The notes beneath the pieces are model-generated. The model had not been told where the DNA came from, did no database searches, and was given only the letters and a program-made list of their open reading frames with translations. Below are positions 24,829-31,354 of a DNA stretch of 36,294 nucleotides, piece after piece. The position numbers were made by a program, and so were the translations under genes. Within the stretch, counting starts at the first letter, position 1. Each line of letters begins with the position of its first letter. Source of the DNA: Streptosporangiaceae bacterium (GTDB taxonomy: Bacteria > Actinomycetota > Actinomycetes > Streptosporangiales > Streptosporangiaceae). The stretch covers positions 1 to 36,294 of the forward strand of contig JASHOI010000140.1 of NCBI GenBank assembly GCA_030041195.1, written 5' to 3'.

Positions 24829-25382
24829 GCGCGTGAACCACCGCGCGCGTACTGGGCGTCGAGGACGGTGCTGACGCGACCGGTTGCGATGTCGTAGACG
24901 TGGCCGGACACGCTGACCTTCGGCGAGAGCTGGGGTGCGGCGATCAGGCGCTCGACGTCGGCCTTGACGGTGTTGTACGGGTCGGCGACCGCGGACGCCT
25001 GCAGCGTCGCCTCGGGCACGCCGGTCGCCTCGGCGGCCTGATGCCGGAAGCCGGGGTCGGCGAGAAAGCCGGTTCCGCACTGCGTGTGGTGGATGATCGC
25101 GACTTCGAAGAGCTTGTCATCGGTGAGCTGGCCGCCGAACAGCTGCTCGGCGAGGAAGGCGAGGTACGCGATGTCATCGATGACCGCCGGGGTCACGCGT
25201 CCTCCCGCGTTGCGGATGACGGGAGCCTCGCCGAGCTGCAGGCCCAGGACCAGCGCGGGGTCGACCCGGTGGTCCAGGCAGGTCACGATAATCGCCTGCG
25301 CGGTCGGCAGGCCGAGTTCCACCGGGGTGTAGCCGCGCGCGAACTGCTCGTTGCGCTCGAGCAGCGGGGTCATTCTGGTCAT
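24825..25382 (-). CDS. Beta-carbonic anhydrase family protein
   Basis: 185 residues. The zinc ligands of the beta class are visible: Cys35 in VTCLDHR, with the Asp37-Arg39 dyad, and His99 and Cys102 in IIHHTQCG. RNAGGR at about 57-62 is the conserved substrate-site loop. It would hydrate carbon dioxide to bicarbonate, though some proteins of this size and subgroup have other hydrolase roles. ATG 25382 has AGAGGG upstream; a second ATG lies nine bases on. Two imperfect palindromes lie 110-180 bases upstream and may belong to its control. Confidence 0.92.
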   Translation of the reverse strand: MTRMTPLLERNEQFARGYTPVELGLPTAQAIIVTCLDHRVDPALVLGLQLGEAPVIRNAGGRVTPAVIDDIAYLAFLAEQLFGGQLTDDKLFEVAIIHHTQCGTGFLADPGFRHQAAEATGVPEATLQASAVADPYNTVKADVERLIAAPQLSPKVSVSGHVYDIATGRVSTVLDAQYARGGSRA

Positions 25383-25490
25383 GACCGTTCCCTCTCGTTT
25401 CCGGGTCAGGCGGGTGTCATCGGCCGGTGGCGGCCGGGTGTCCTCGCCGCGGGCGGCGGTGCCGCTGGTCGCCGCGGCGGGCGAGGTTCG

Positions 25491-25517
25491 CAGTTGGTCG
25501 TTTTAAAAGACCGACTG
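25491..25517. promoter_or_regulatory. Inverted repeat CAGTTGGTC ... GACCGACTG
   Basis: Nine-base arms with one mismatch flank a G plus TTTTAAAA, itself a palindrome. The A/T-rich centre stands out in a GC-rich region upstream of the carbonic anhydrase gene. A repressor site is likely; which regulator is unknown. The half-site TTGGTC/GACC resembles GntR-family sites. Confidence 0.5.
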
Positions 25518-25537
25518 GCCCGCAGCGTCTCAGAGGC

Positions 25538-25559
25538 CAGTTGGTCTTGTCAAGAGACT
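25538..25559. promoter_or_regulatory. Second copy of the CAGTTGGTC half-site with TCTTG-T-CAAGA dyad
   Basis: CAGTTGGTCTTG, then T, then CAAGAGACT. It shares the nine-base half-site with the element 47 bases to the left, and TCTTGTCAAGA is a perfect dyad. On the minus strand it contains TTGACA, a possible -35 for the carbonic anhydrase gene. Confidence 0.45.
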
Positions 25560-25601
25560 TATTCCGGACGTGCCGGGAGCGTTCGACCTGCGGGCTTGGC
25601 A

Positions 25602-25654
25602 GGCCGGAAGCCTAGGAACCGGTGGGCCGGAAGCCTAGGAACCGGTGGGCCGGA
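25602..25654. repeat. 23-bp tandem duplication at the 3' end of the GNAT gene
   Basis: Two exact 23-bp copies (25602-25624 and 25625-25647) plus seven bases of a third. The unit contains CCTAGG and, on the minus strand, the TAG stop of the GNAT gene, so the gene end including its stop has been duplicated downstream. Confidence 0.9.
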
Positions 25655-26159
25655 GGCGGAACTGCTGCAGGCGCAGGTCGTGGTACTTCTCGGTCTCGCC
25701 GACCCACTCCATGCCGACGCGCTGCACCAGGTCCATCGCGCGGGTGTTGGCGGGCCGGACGAGCGCGATGACCTGCTCTATGCCCTGCTCGAACGCCCAG
25801 CGCGCCAGGGCCTGCCCGGTCTCGGTGGCGTAGCCGTGGCCCCACACCTGCGGGTTGAGCTGCCAGCCGACCTCGAACTCGTCGTCGGGCTGCAGCGGCA
25901 GCAGGGTGGCCCCGCCGATCAGCCGCCCGTCCTCGCGCAGATCGACCGCCCACCGGCCGGCGGGCGCCTGCATGCGCTCGTCCTCGGCGATCCACTGCTG
26001 CAGGACCAGCCGCATGGCCGCCTCGTCGCGCACCTGGTCCATGGCCGGAACCAGCCAGCGGGCGACGTCGGCCTCGCCGTAGGCGCCGAGTGCGGCGGGG
26101 GCGTCGTCGATCGTCCAGGAGCGCAGGACCAGGCGCTCGGTGAGCAGTCGGGGAGCCAT
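25635..26159 (-). CDS. GNAT-family N-acetyltransferase (RimJ/RimL-like)
   Basis: 174 residues. It starts APRLLTERLVLRSWTIDDAPA, the standard opening of RimJ/RimL-type acetyltransferases, and has the acetyl-CoA loop region VGWQLNPQVWGHGYATETGQAL at about 113-134 (Q/R-x-x-G-x-G/A type). NTRAMDLVQRVGMEWVGE follows at about 149-166. It should transfer acetyl from acetyl-CoA to an amine of a protein N-terminus or small molecule. ATG 26159 has GTGAGG upstream; an in-frame ATG at 26186 is possible. It is transcribed away from the DUF1707 gene. Confidence 0.9.
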   Translation of the reverse strand: MAPRLLTERLVLRSWTIDDAPAALGAYGEADVARWLVPAMDQVRDEAAMRLVLQQWIAEDERMQAPAGRWAVDLREDGRLIGGATLLPLQPDDEFEVGWQLNPQVWGHGYATETGQALARWAFEQGIEQVIALVRPANTRAMDLVQRVGMEWVGETEKYHDLRLQQFRLRPTGS

Positions 26160-26289
26160 GGCCTCACGATACTCACGACGCCCCATGCGAAGTTCGTACC
26201 GGCCGAGGGCAAAGTCAGCCCGTGGGCTGATGCCTCGCGGGCAGCCCTCGGCGACGCTTGAAGGCCCGGACCCGCCGAGAGGAGCATCG

Positions 26290-26937
26290 GTGCCCAACAC
26301 CATCGGGTCTTACATGTGCTCGTACTGCCGTGCGGCCTGCGAGCCTGGTGCCTCCGCCTGCCCGAACTGCGGGGCCCCGCTGGAGGGGACGGGCGGCCTG
26401 CGGGTGTCTGACGCCGACCGTGACCAGGCGATCTCGGAGCTCACCAGCCACTTCCAGGCTGGCAGGCTGACCAGCGAGGAATTCGATGAGCGGTCCGGGC
26501 GTGCGTTGCGTGCCCGCACCCAGGATGAGCTGTCGGCCCTTCTCGCGGACCTGCCCTCGGACGCGCCTCCGGTGCGGGATCCGGTCATCGGCCCGGCCGG
26601 GGTCCGCCAGCGGCTGCCCGGCCGGGTACCCCGTCTGGTGGTGCTGCTCATCGTCATCGTCATCGCGCTGATCGTCAGCGGCACCCACAACCACCACAAC
26701 CTGATCGGGCTGGCGCCGACCGGAGCCGTGCTGCTCTTCGTGCTCCGGCGCCGTGCGATGGCCGGCCGCCGGCTGGGGGAGACCGACGAGCGCTGGATCG
26801 GCCGGGACCTGCGCCGTGACGCCCGGGACCTGCGCCGTGACGCCCGGTACCTGCGCCGCGACGGCCGGGACCTGCGCCGCGACCGGCGGCAGTTGCGCGG
26901 GGACGACAGGGACTGGTGGCACGGCGGCGGCCGTTAG
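26290..26937 (+). CDS. Zinc-ribbon/DUF1707 membrane protein with RD heptad tail
   Basis: 215 residues from GTG 26290 (GGAG five bases upstream). Order of parts: zinc ribbon with CSYC and CPNC (about 10-27), and a DUF1707/SHOCT-like helical domain (RVSDADRDQAISELTSHFQA, then GRLTSEEFDERSGRALRART, about 38-85). Two membrane segments follow (about 117-135 and 142-156), then a cytosolic tail of five seven-residue repeats of type RDLRRDA (171-205), ending DWWHGGGR. DUF1707 proteins are common in actinobacteria with poorly known roles, probably membrane sensing or scaffolding. The zinc ribbon plus charged helical tail is an unusual combination. The tail alternates Arg and Asp and may form a single straight helix or bind nucleic acid or lipid. 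Confidence 0.88.
   Translation: MPNTIGSYMCSYCRAACEPGASACPNCGAPLEGTGGLRVSDADRDQAISELTSHFQAGRLTSEEFDERSGRALRARTQDELSALLADLPSDAPPVRDPVIGPAGVRQRLPGRVPRLVVLLIVIVIALIVSGTHNHHNLIGLAPTGAVLLFVLRRRAMAGRRLGETDERWIGRDLRRDARDLRRDARYLRRDGRDLRRDRRQLRGDDRDWWHGGGR
26800..26904 (+). repeat. Five 21-bp in-frame tandem repeats
   Basis: Units start at 26800, 26821, 26842, 26863 and 26884. The first two differ by one base; later ones drift. Each codes for a heptad of type x-R-D-L-R-R-D. The period is a multiple of three, so copy number can change without breaking the frame. Confidence 0.9.
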
Positions 26938-27084
26938 CCGTACCCGAACCGCACCGAGATTCGCAGACTCCCCAGCAGCGAGGTCGGCGATGGCGATCCG
27001 CCCACGCTGAGTAGCCAAGCGCGGAAGCTTGCCGGCGTTGCGTTACTTCGAGTGGCATGAGCCGGTTGCCGATGGCACCTGTTT

Positions 27085-27134
27085 CATGATCTGGGTGGAA
27101 AGTGCGTATTTGGTCGTTATCCACCCAGATCATG
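27085..27134. repeat. Perfect 15-bp inverted repeat with 20-base loop
   Basis: CATGATCTGGGTGGA at 27085-27099 and its exact reverse complement at 27120-27134. It lies between the convergent DUF1707 and kinase genes in a 273-base gap that holds nothing else recognisable. The arms are less GC-rich than usual for local terminators, so a dispersed REP/MITE-like element is as likely as a terminator. Confidence 0.7.
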
Positions 27135-27210
27135 GAAAACGGCCTCCAGCCGAGCTGGGCCGGCGGAGATTGGGAACCGAACTCGGTCGTGCCAGCCGGG
27201 CGCCCGGCGA

Positions 27211-27744
27211 TCAGCTCACGTGTGTGGCGATGGTCTGCGCGCACACCAGGGCCTCGGTATGCGTGGTGTCCACCTCAAGGTCGTAGCGCACTCCCCGGTG
27301 AACCACATCCGCCTGCGACGCGGCCATTCCCTGGACGCGGTCTCCGCGTGCGATCTCACGGCCTGCGGCCACCGCACTGTCACACCTGACGCCGACCCAC
27401 AACACGGCCAGTCCGCCCAGAGCCTTTTGCCACCGCTGCTGGGACGCTGCTCCGCCGAGGAAGACCTCATCGATGATGATCCGCGCGCCGGCCCGGGCCA
27501 TCGCCACGACGCCCTCCATCCAGGCCGCCTCCAGCGCCCGGAAATCCGCTCCAACGCTGACTCCGCCGTCCGCCGCGAACACGATCCCCTCGTCCGAGGC
27601 CTGCATCTTCGCGGGCAGCGCCTCGACGAACGAGTCGGCCCCGAATGCCAGCCACGGATCCGGCAGCACGGCCTGCAGACACCGCACGATCCCGGACTTA
27701 CCCGAGCTGGAACCGCCGTTGAGAATGATCACCCGAGTCGTCAC
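27211..27744 (-). CDS. Chloramphenicol 3-O-phosphotransferase-like kinase
   Basis: 177 residues. Walker A is GGSSSGKS at residues 10-17, and the catalytic Asp is Asp37 in FGADSF, the same position as in Streptomyces chloramphenicol phosphotransferase. [10 protein letters not shown] at about 88-97 is the Walker B-like strand, and [20 protein letters not shown] contains the lid Arg residues. Family members phosphorylate the C3 hydroxyl of chloramphenicol or related small molecules; many homologues are of unknown substrate. The start is GTG 27744 with no ribosome site, but TATTGT sits six bases upstream, so the mRNA may be leaderless. Nearby exporter and MarR genes are consistent with an antibiotic-defence patch. 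Confidence 0.9.
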   Translation of the reverse strand: MTTRVIILNGGSSSGKSGIVRCLQAVLPDPWLAFGADSFVEALPAKMQASDEGIVFAADGGVSVGADFRALEAAWMEGVVAMARAGARIIIDEVFLGGAASQQRWQKALGGLAVLWVGVRCDSAVAAGREIARGDRVQGMAASQADVVHRGVRYDLEVDTTHTEALVCAQTIATHVS

Positions 27745-27750
27745 GCCGCC

Positions 27751-27756
27751 ACAATA
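27751..27756 (-). promoter_or_regulatory. Probable -10 element TATTGT of the kinase gene
   Basis: On the minus strand TATTGT ends six bases before the GTG start at 27744, the geometry of actinobacterial leaderless promoters. No clear -35 is seen. Confidence 0.45.
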
Positions 27757-27821
27757 GGACGGGTTTTATCAGGGGCCGGAACGCGATGCACCGCCGACCC
27801 GAGCAGCAATCGTGATCGGTC

Positions 27822-27858
27822 GAGTGGGGGCACCGCCGCATCGGCGGCATCCCCACTC
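27822..27858 (-). terminator. Stem-loop downstream of the DHA2 exporter gene
   Basis: GAGTGGGG (27822-27829) pairs with CCCCACTC (27851-27858), and inside it CCGCCG-CAT-CGGCGG forms a second stem with small internal loops. It is about 100 bases after the exporter stop on the minus strand. No T-tract follows. Confidence 0.65.
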
Positions 27859-27956
27859 TCGCCGTGGGCCTGGCGACGCTGCCGGTTCTGGCCCGCGTCG
27901 ACCGCTGCCGGGCCGGACGCCGGGTCCGGTTGGCCGAAGCCGATCCGGCCCCGAAC

Positions 27957-29549
27957 TCACAGGCTGGCCGTCCCGGGTGCCTCGTCGTGCGCGGGGACCG
28001 CGACCGGGGCGGCGTCGCCCACGGCCACGGCGCCCGCCGGGACCTGGTCCGCCGCGGCGGAAGCGCCGGGTCCTTCGGCCATCGGGGTGTCCCACAGTTC
28101 CTGCATCCGGCGCCGGGACGGCAGCAGCAGCAGCGCCACCAGCGTGGCGACGCCGAACAGCGCCGCGGACACCGTGAACGCCACGTTGTAGCCGTGCACA
28201 GCGGCCGTCGCCGGGGCCAGCGGCCCGGTGTGGTGGGCGGCCAGGTAGGTGGCGGTCGCCGTGAGCGCCAGCGTGCTCAGCGCGGCGGTGCCGATCGACC
28301 CGCCCACCTGCTGCATGGTGTTGACCAGCGCCGACGCCACGCCGGAGTCGCGGCGGGCAACTCCGGTGGTGGCGGTGTTGATGGCCGGCGCGAAGATCAT
28401 GCCGAAGCCCAGCCCGAGGGCCAGCAGCGCGGGCAGGATGCTGCTGGTGTAACTGGAGGTCACGGTGAGCTGGGTCAGGTAGCCCATCGCGCCGCCGCCG
28501 AGCAGCGTGCCGGTCACCACGAGGACCCGCGGCCCGACCCGCGGGAGCAGCAGGATGCTGGAGCTGTTCGAGCCGAGCAGGATGCACGCGATCATCGGCA
28601 GGAACGCCAGCCCGCTGGTCACCGGGCTGTAGCCCTTGATCTCCTGGAGGTAGTAGGTGAGGAACAGGAACACCCCGAAGACCGCGATCCCGGTCAGCCC
28701 GACCGAGAGGTAGGCGCCGCCGCGGGCCCGGTTCGTGATCACGCGCAGCGGCAGCAGCGGGTGGCTGACCCGGCTTTCCGCGAACGCGAACGCGGCCAGC
28801 AGGAGCACCCCGGCGGCCAGGGAGCCGACGGTCAGCGGTGCGGTCCAGCCGGCGAGTTCGGCGTGTGAGAAGCCGAAGACGATCCCGAACAGCCCGGCGG
28901 AGGCGAGCAAGGTTCCGGGCCAGTCCATCTGCGGACGGCTGGCGGGCGGGTTGCTGCGCATGTACGTCAGCGCCCCGGCCACCGCGATCGCGGCGAAGAC
29001 CAGGTTGACGTACAGGGTCCAGCGCCAGGAGAAGTACTGGGTGAGAAGGCCGCCGAGGATCAGGCCCACGGCGCCGCCACCGCCGGCGACGGAGCCGAAG
29101 ACACCGAACGCCCGGCCGCGCTCGCGCGGGTCGCGGAAGGTGCTGACCAGGGTGCCCAGCGCGGACGGCGCGAGAATGGCGCCGAATGCGCCCTGCAGCG
29201 CCCGTGCGGTGACGAGCATCTCGAACGAGACGGCGGCGCCGCCGAGCGCCGAGGAGAGCGCGAACCCGACGAGGCCGGTGATGAAGATCCGCTTGCGGCT
29301 GAACATGTCGCCGAGCCGGCCGCCGAGCAGCAGCAGGCTGCCGAACGCCAGCGCGTACGCGGTCACCACCCACTGCCGGTCGCTGTTCGGGAAGCCCAGC
29401 GAGTGCTGGGCCGACGGCAGGGCGATGTTCACGATCGTGGCGTCGAGCACGACCATGAGCTGGGCGATCGCCACGATGACCAGGATGAGCCAGCGATGGT
29501 CGCTGGCCTCGGAATGCCTGCTGCCGGTGATGGATGTTACCGATGACAT
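27957..29549 (-). CDS. DHA2-family MFS drug exporter (EmrB/QacA type)
   Basis: 530 residues with about 14 predicted membrane helices. The first helix carries LMVVLDATIVNIALPSAQ, the DHA2 motif D1. GGRLGDMFSRKR at about 77-88 is MFS motif A, and the motif C region GAVGLILGGLLTQYFSWRW is at about 159-177. It exports drugs or toxic metabolites by proton antiport. The C-terminal 45 residues are an Ala/Pro/Asp-rich cytosolic tail. The MarR gene lies 70 bases upstream on the same strand, so the two probably form one unit controlled by the MarR protein. GAGGAG precedes ATG 29549 by about 11 bases. Confidence 0.95.
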   Translation of the reverse strand: MSSVTSITGSRHSEASDHRWLILVIVAIAQLMVVLDATIVNIALPSAQHSLGFPNSDRQWVVTAYALAFGSLLLLGGRLGDMFSRKRIFITGLVGFALSSALGGAAVSFEMLVTARALQGAFGAILAPSALGTLVSTFRDPRERGRAFGVFGSVAGGGGAVGLILGGLLTQYFSWRWTLYVNLVFAAIAVAGALTYMRSNPPASRPQMDWPGTLLASAGLFGIVFGFSHAELAGWTAPLTVGSLAAGVLLLAAFAFAESRVSHPLLPLRVITNRARGGAYLSVGLTGIAVFGVFLFLTYYLQEIKGYSPVTSGLAFLPMIACILLGSNSSSILLLPRVGPRVLVVTGTLLGGGAMGYLTQLTVTSSYTSSILPALLALGLGFGMIFAPAINTATTGVARRDSGVASALVNTMQQVGGSIGTAALSTLALTATATYLAAHHTGPLAPATAAVHGYNVAFTVSAALFGVATLVALLLLPSRRRMQELWDTPMAEGPGASAAADQVPAGAVAVGDAAPVAVPAHDEAPGTASL

Positions 29550-29619
29550 GGCGAGCTGGACTCCTCAGGAGAGAAGGTGGCTGGTACGGGTCGTGATGTC
29601 TGGGGCGCGTGCTGGGCGG

Positions 29620-30093
29620 TCATGCAGGCACCGCCGAGCCGGCCGGGGCCTCGGTCAGCCCCTTGGCCGCTTCGTCCAGGCTGTCGAGCAGGCGCATCAA
29701 GGTCGCCCGGTCATCCTCGCTGAGCTCGCCGAAGATCTGGGTGAGCGCGCGCTCCCGGGTGGCGTTTGCCACGTCGAGACAGGCCCCGCCCGCTTCGGTG
29801 ATGGCCACGAGCTTGGCCCGGCGGTCGGTGGTGTCCGGCCGGCGCTCGGCCAGGCCGAGACGCTCCAGCCCGTCGACGATGTCGGTGATGGAGTGCGGCG
29901 ACAATCCGAACTCGGCTGCCAGCGAGCTCTGCCGGGCCGGCCCGTGCTCGCGCAGGTACAGCAGCACCTTGGTACGGGCCAGGGACATGCCGCATCCGCT
30001 CATCTGGTCGTTGACTGCCCGGAGCATCCGGTGATGGACGGCCAGATACCGATCGCCCATCTGCCGCGCCGTGATCATCCTTGCCTCTGACAT
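29620..30093 (-). CDS. MarR-family transcriptional regulator
   Basis: 157 residues. A winged helix-turn-helix lies at about 38-105: SLARTKVLLYLREHGPARQS, LAAEFGLSPHSITDIVDGLE and RRPDTTDRRAKLVAITEAG (the wing with DxRxK). Flanking helices form the dimer. MarR proteins release DNA on binding a phenolic or drug ligand. It precedes the exporter in the same direction and is divergent from an ABM monooxygenase; two dyads in the 194-base divergent region are likely operators. ATG 30093 sits directly on GGCAGAGG, so ATG 30078, with AGAGGCAAGG in front, is an alternative. Confidence 0.93.
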   Translation of the reverse strand: MSEARMITARQMGDRYLAVHHRMLRAVNDQMSGCGMSLARTKVLLYLREHGPARQSSLAAEFGLSPHSITDIVDGLERLGLAERRPDTTDRRAKLVAITEAGGACLDVANATRERALTQIFGELSEDDRATLMRLLDSLDEAAKGLTEAPAGSAVPA

Positions 30094-30112
30094 CCTCTGC
30101 CGCCGATCTGTC

Positions 30113-30128
30113 CGTGATGGACATCACG
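30113..30128. promoter_or_regulatory. Dyad CGTGATG-GA-CATCACG, candidate MarR operator
   Basis: A perfect 7-2-7 inverted repeat 20 bases upstream of the MarR start and in front of the divergent monooxygenase gene. Size and position fit MarR autoregulation. Confidence 0.6.
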
Positions 30129-30144
30129 TTGATGCCTGTCATAA

Positions 30145-30156
30145 TGAGGAACCTCA
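30145..30156. promoter_or_regulatory. Dyad TGAGG-AA-CCTCA, possible second operator
   Basis: A perfect 5-2-5 inverted repeat, 30 bp centre to centre from the first dyad, about three helical turns. It differs in sequence, so it may serve another regulator or be chance. Confidence 0.35.
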
Positions 30157-30287
30157 CGGATTTATTTCCGCCGCGGCCCACGATCTCGCCGCCTCGGGCC
30201 CGTTCCCCGCCAGGGAGGCCCGGGACGCTAACCTGCCGAACACGCGCCCGTGCTGGCGCCGTTTGGCCGAATGGCAAGGGAGAGCAC

Positions 30288-30596
30288 ATGTCCGTCGTTG
30301 TCGTCGCCACGATCCTGCCCGTGCCCGAGCACCGCGCCGCGGTGATCGAGGCGATCAAGGAAACGATCGAGCAGGTCCACGCCGAGGACGGATGTGAGCT
30401 CTACAGCCTGAACGAGGCGCCGGACCGGCTGATCATGGTCGAGAAGTGGGCGAGCCAGCAGGCTCTGGACGCTCACTCGAGCGGTCCGAACCTGGCCGTC
30501 CTCGGGCCGAAACTCGCGGGCAAGGTCACCGCCGCGCCGGAAGTCATCGTGCTGCAGCCGGTTCCGGCGGGTGACCCGGCCAAGGGTGCCGTCTAA
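30288..30596 (+). CDS. ABM-domain (antibiotic biosynthesis / quinol) monooxygenase
   Basis: 102 residues from ATG 30288 with AAGGGAGAG upstream. It reads SVVVVATILPVPEHRAAVIEA, then HAEDGCELYSLNEAPDRLIM, VEKWASQQALDAH and LAGKVTAAPEVIVLQPV: the YgiN/ABM pattern of a dimeric ferredoxin-like barrel with the conserved E-G-C-x-x-Y and E-x-W motifs. Homologues oxidise quinols or polyketide phenols without a cofactor. It is divergent from the MarR-exporter pair and probably under the same MarR control, giving a detoxify-and-export set. The frame continues upstream to 30081 with unlikely composition. Confidence 0.9.
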   Translation: MSVVVVATILPVPEHRAAVIEAIKETIEQVHAEDGCELYSLNEAPDRLIMVEKWASQQALDAHSSGPNLAVLGPKLAGKVTAAPEVIVLQPVPAGDPAKGAV

Positions 30597-30748
30597 CTGC
30601 GTCGGGCGAGAATCAATCAAGGCCGAATTCGAGCAGCCCCTGCCAGAGGCACCTCGCAGTTGTCAGGACGCCGGCTCAGTGGCCGGCAAGCTCGCAAGCT
30701 CGTAAACGATCAGTCAGACTGGCCTACTAGTGCAGTTTTCACCGACGG

Positions 30749-30754
30749 TATATT
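30749..30754 (+). promoter_or_regulatory. Possible -10 element TATATT upstream of osmC-like gene
   Basis: An AT-rich hexamer 55 bases before the ATG, in the least GC-rich part of the 212-base gap (30597-30808). No matching -35 is clear. The gap also holds a short direct repeat, GCAAGCTC twice, near 30688-30703. Confidence 0.3.
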
Positions 30755-30808
30755 GTCGAGGATCTCCATAGGAATGCTGGGGAAGTGGCGAAAGGGGCAT
30801 AAGGGAAC

Positions 30809-31354
30809 ATGACCACAATTACCAACGGAGTGAACGTACAGGCGTTGCTCGATGCGCGGGAAGCGCTGAAGGACGCGCCGGAGGCGGCTCAGTTCACCTG
30901 GCGCGCGTCCGCCAGGTGGCAGAACGGCGTGCACAGCCAGATCAAGGTGCAGAGCTTCTTCGGCCTCGGGCAGGAACAGAGCCACAAGGAAGAATCGGTG
31001 TTCGAGGCCGACCACCCCGAGGTCTTCGCGGCGGAGGACAACGGAATCACGCCGATCGAGTACCTGATCGTCGGCCTGGCAAGCTGCCTCACCGCGGGCG
31101 TGGCGTCGGTCGCGGAAAACCGCGGCATTCAGTTGCGCTCGGTCGAGGCGACGGTCGAGGGCGCGCACGACATCCGCGGAATCCTCGGTGACACCGATGT
31201 CCGTAACGGCTACAACGACATCAAGGTGACGTTCGACATCGACGCGGACGCATCGAGGCAGGAGATCGAGGCGCTGGTGGCCCAGTCGCAGAAGCGCTCG
31301 GCCGTGTTTGACGCTCTCACGAACCCCACAAACGTCATCGTCGAGGTCGCCTGA
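30809..31354 (+). CDS. OsmC-family protein lacking the second cysteine
   Basis: 181 residues; ATG 30809 follows AAGGGAAC. It has the OsmC fold pattern: FTWRASARWQNGVHSQIKVQ, then FEADHPEVFAAEDNGITPIE and YLIVGLASCLTAGVASVAENR with the first reactive Cys at residue 93. Family Ohr/OsmC peroxidases use two cysteines, but the second position here reads SQKRSAVFDALTNP with Ser in place of Cys. A classical thiol peroxidase is therefore unlikely; one-Cys chemistry or another role is possible. Its TGA overlaps the presumed CTG start of the FAD oxidoreductase, so the two are coupled and probably work on the same reactive species. Confidence 0.92.
   Translation: MTTITNGVNVQALLDAREALKDAPEAAQFTWRASARWQNGVHSQIKVQSFFGLGQEQSHKEESVFEADHPEVFAAEDNGITPIEYLIVGLASCLTAGVASVAENRGIQLRSVEATVEGAHDIRGILGDTDVRNGYNDIKVTFDIDADASRQEIEALVAQSQKRSAVFDALTNPTNVIVEVA

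Noticed and set aside
26800..26904. CRISPR-like array
   Set aside because: 21-bp units are contiguous, in frame and without spacers; they encode protein heptads.
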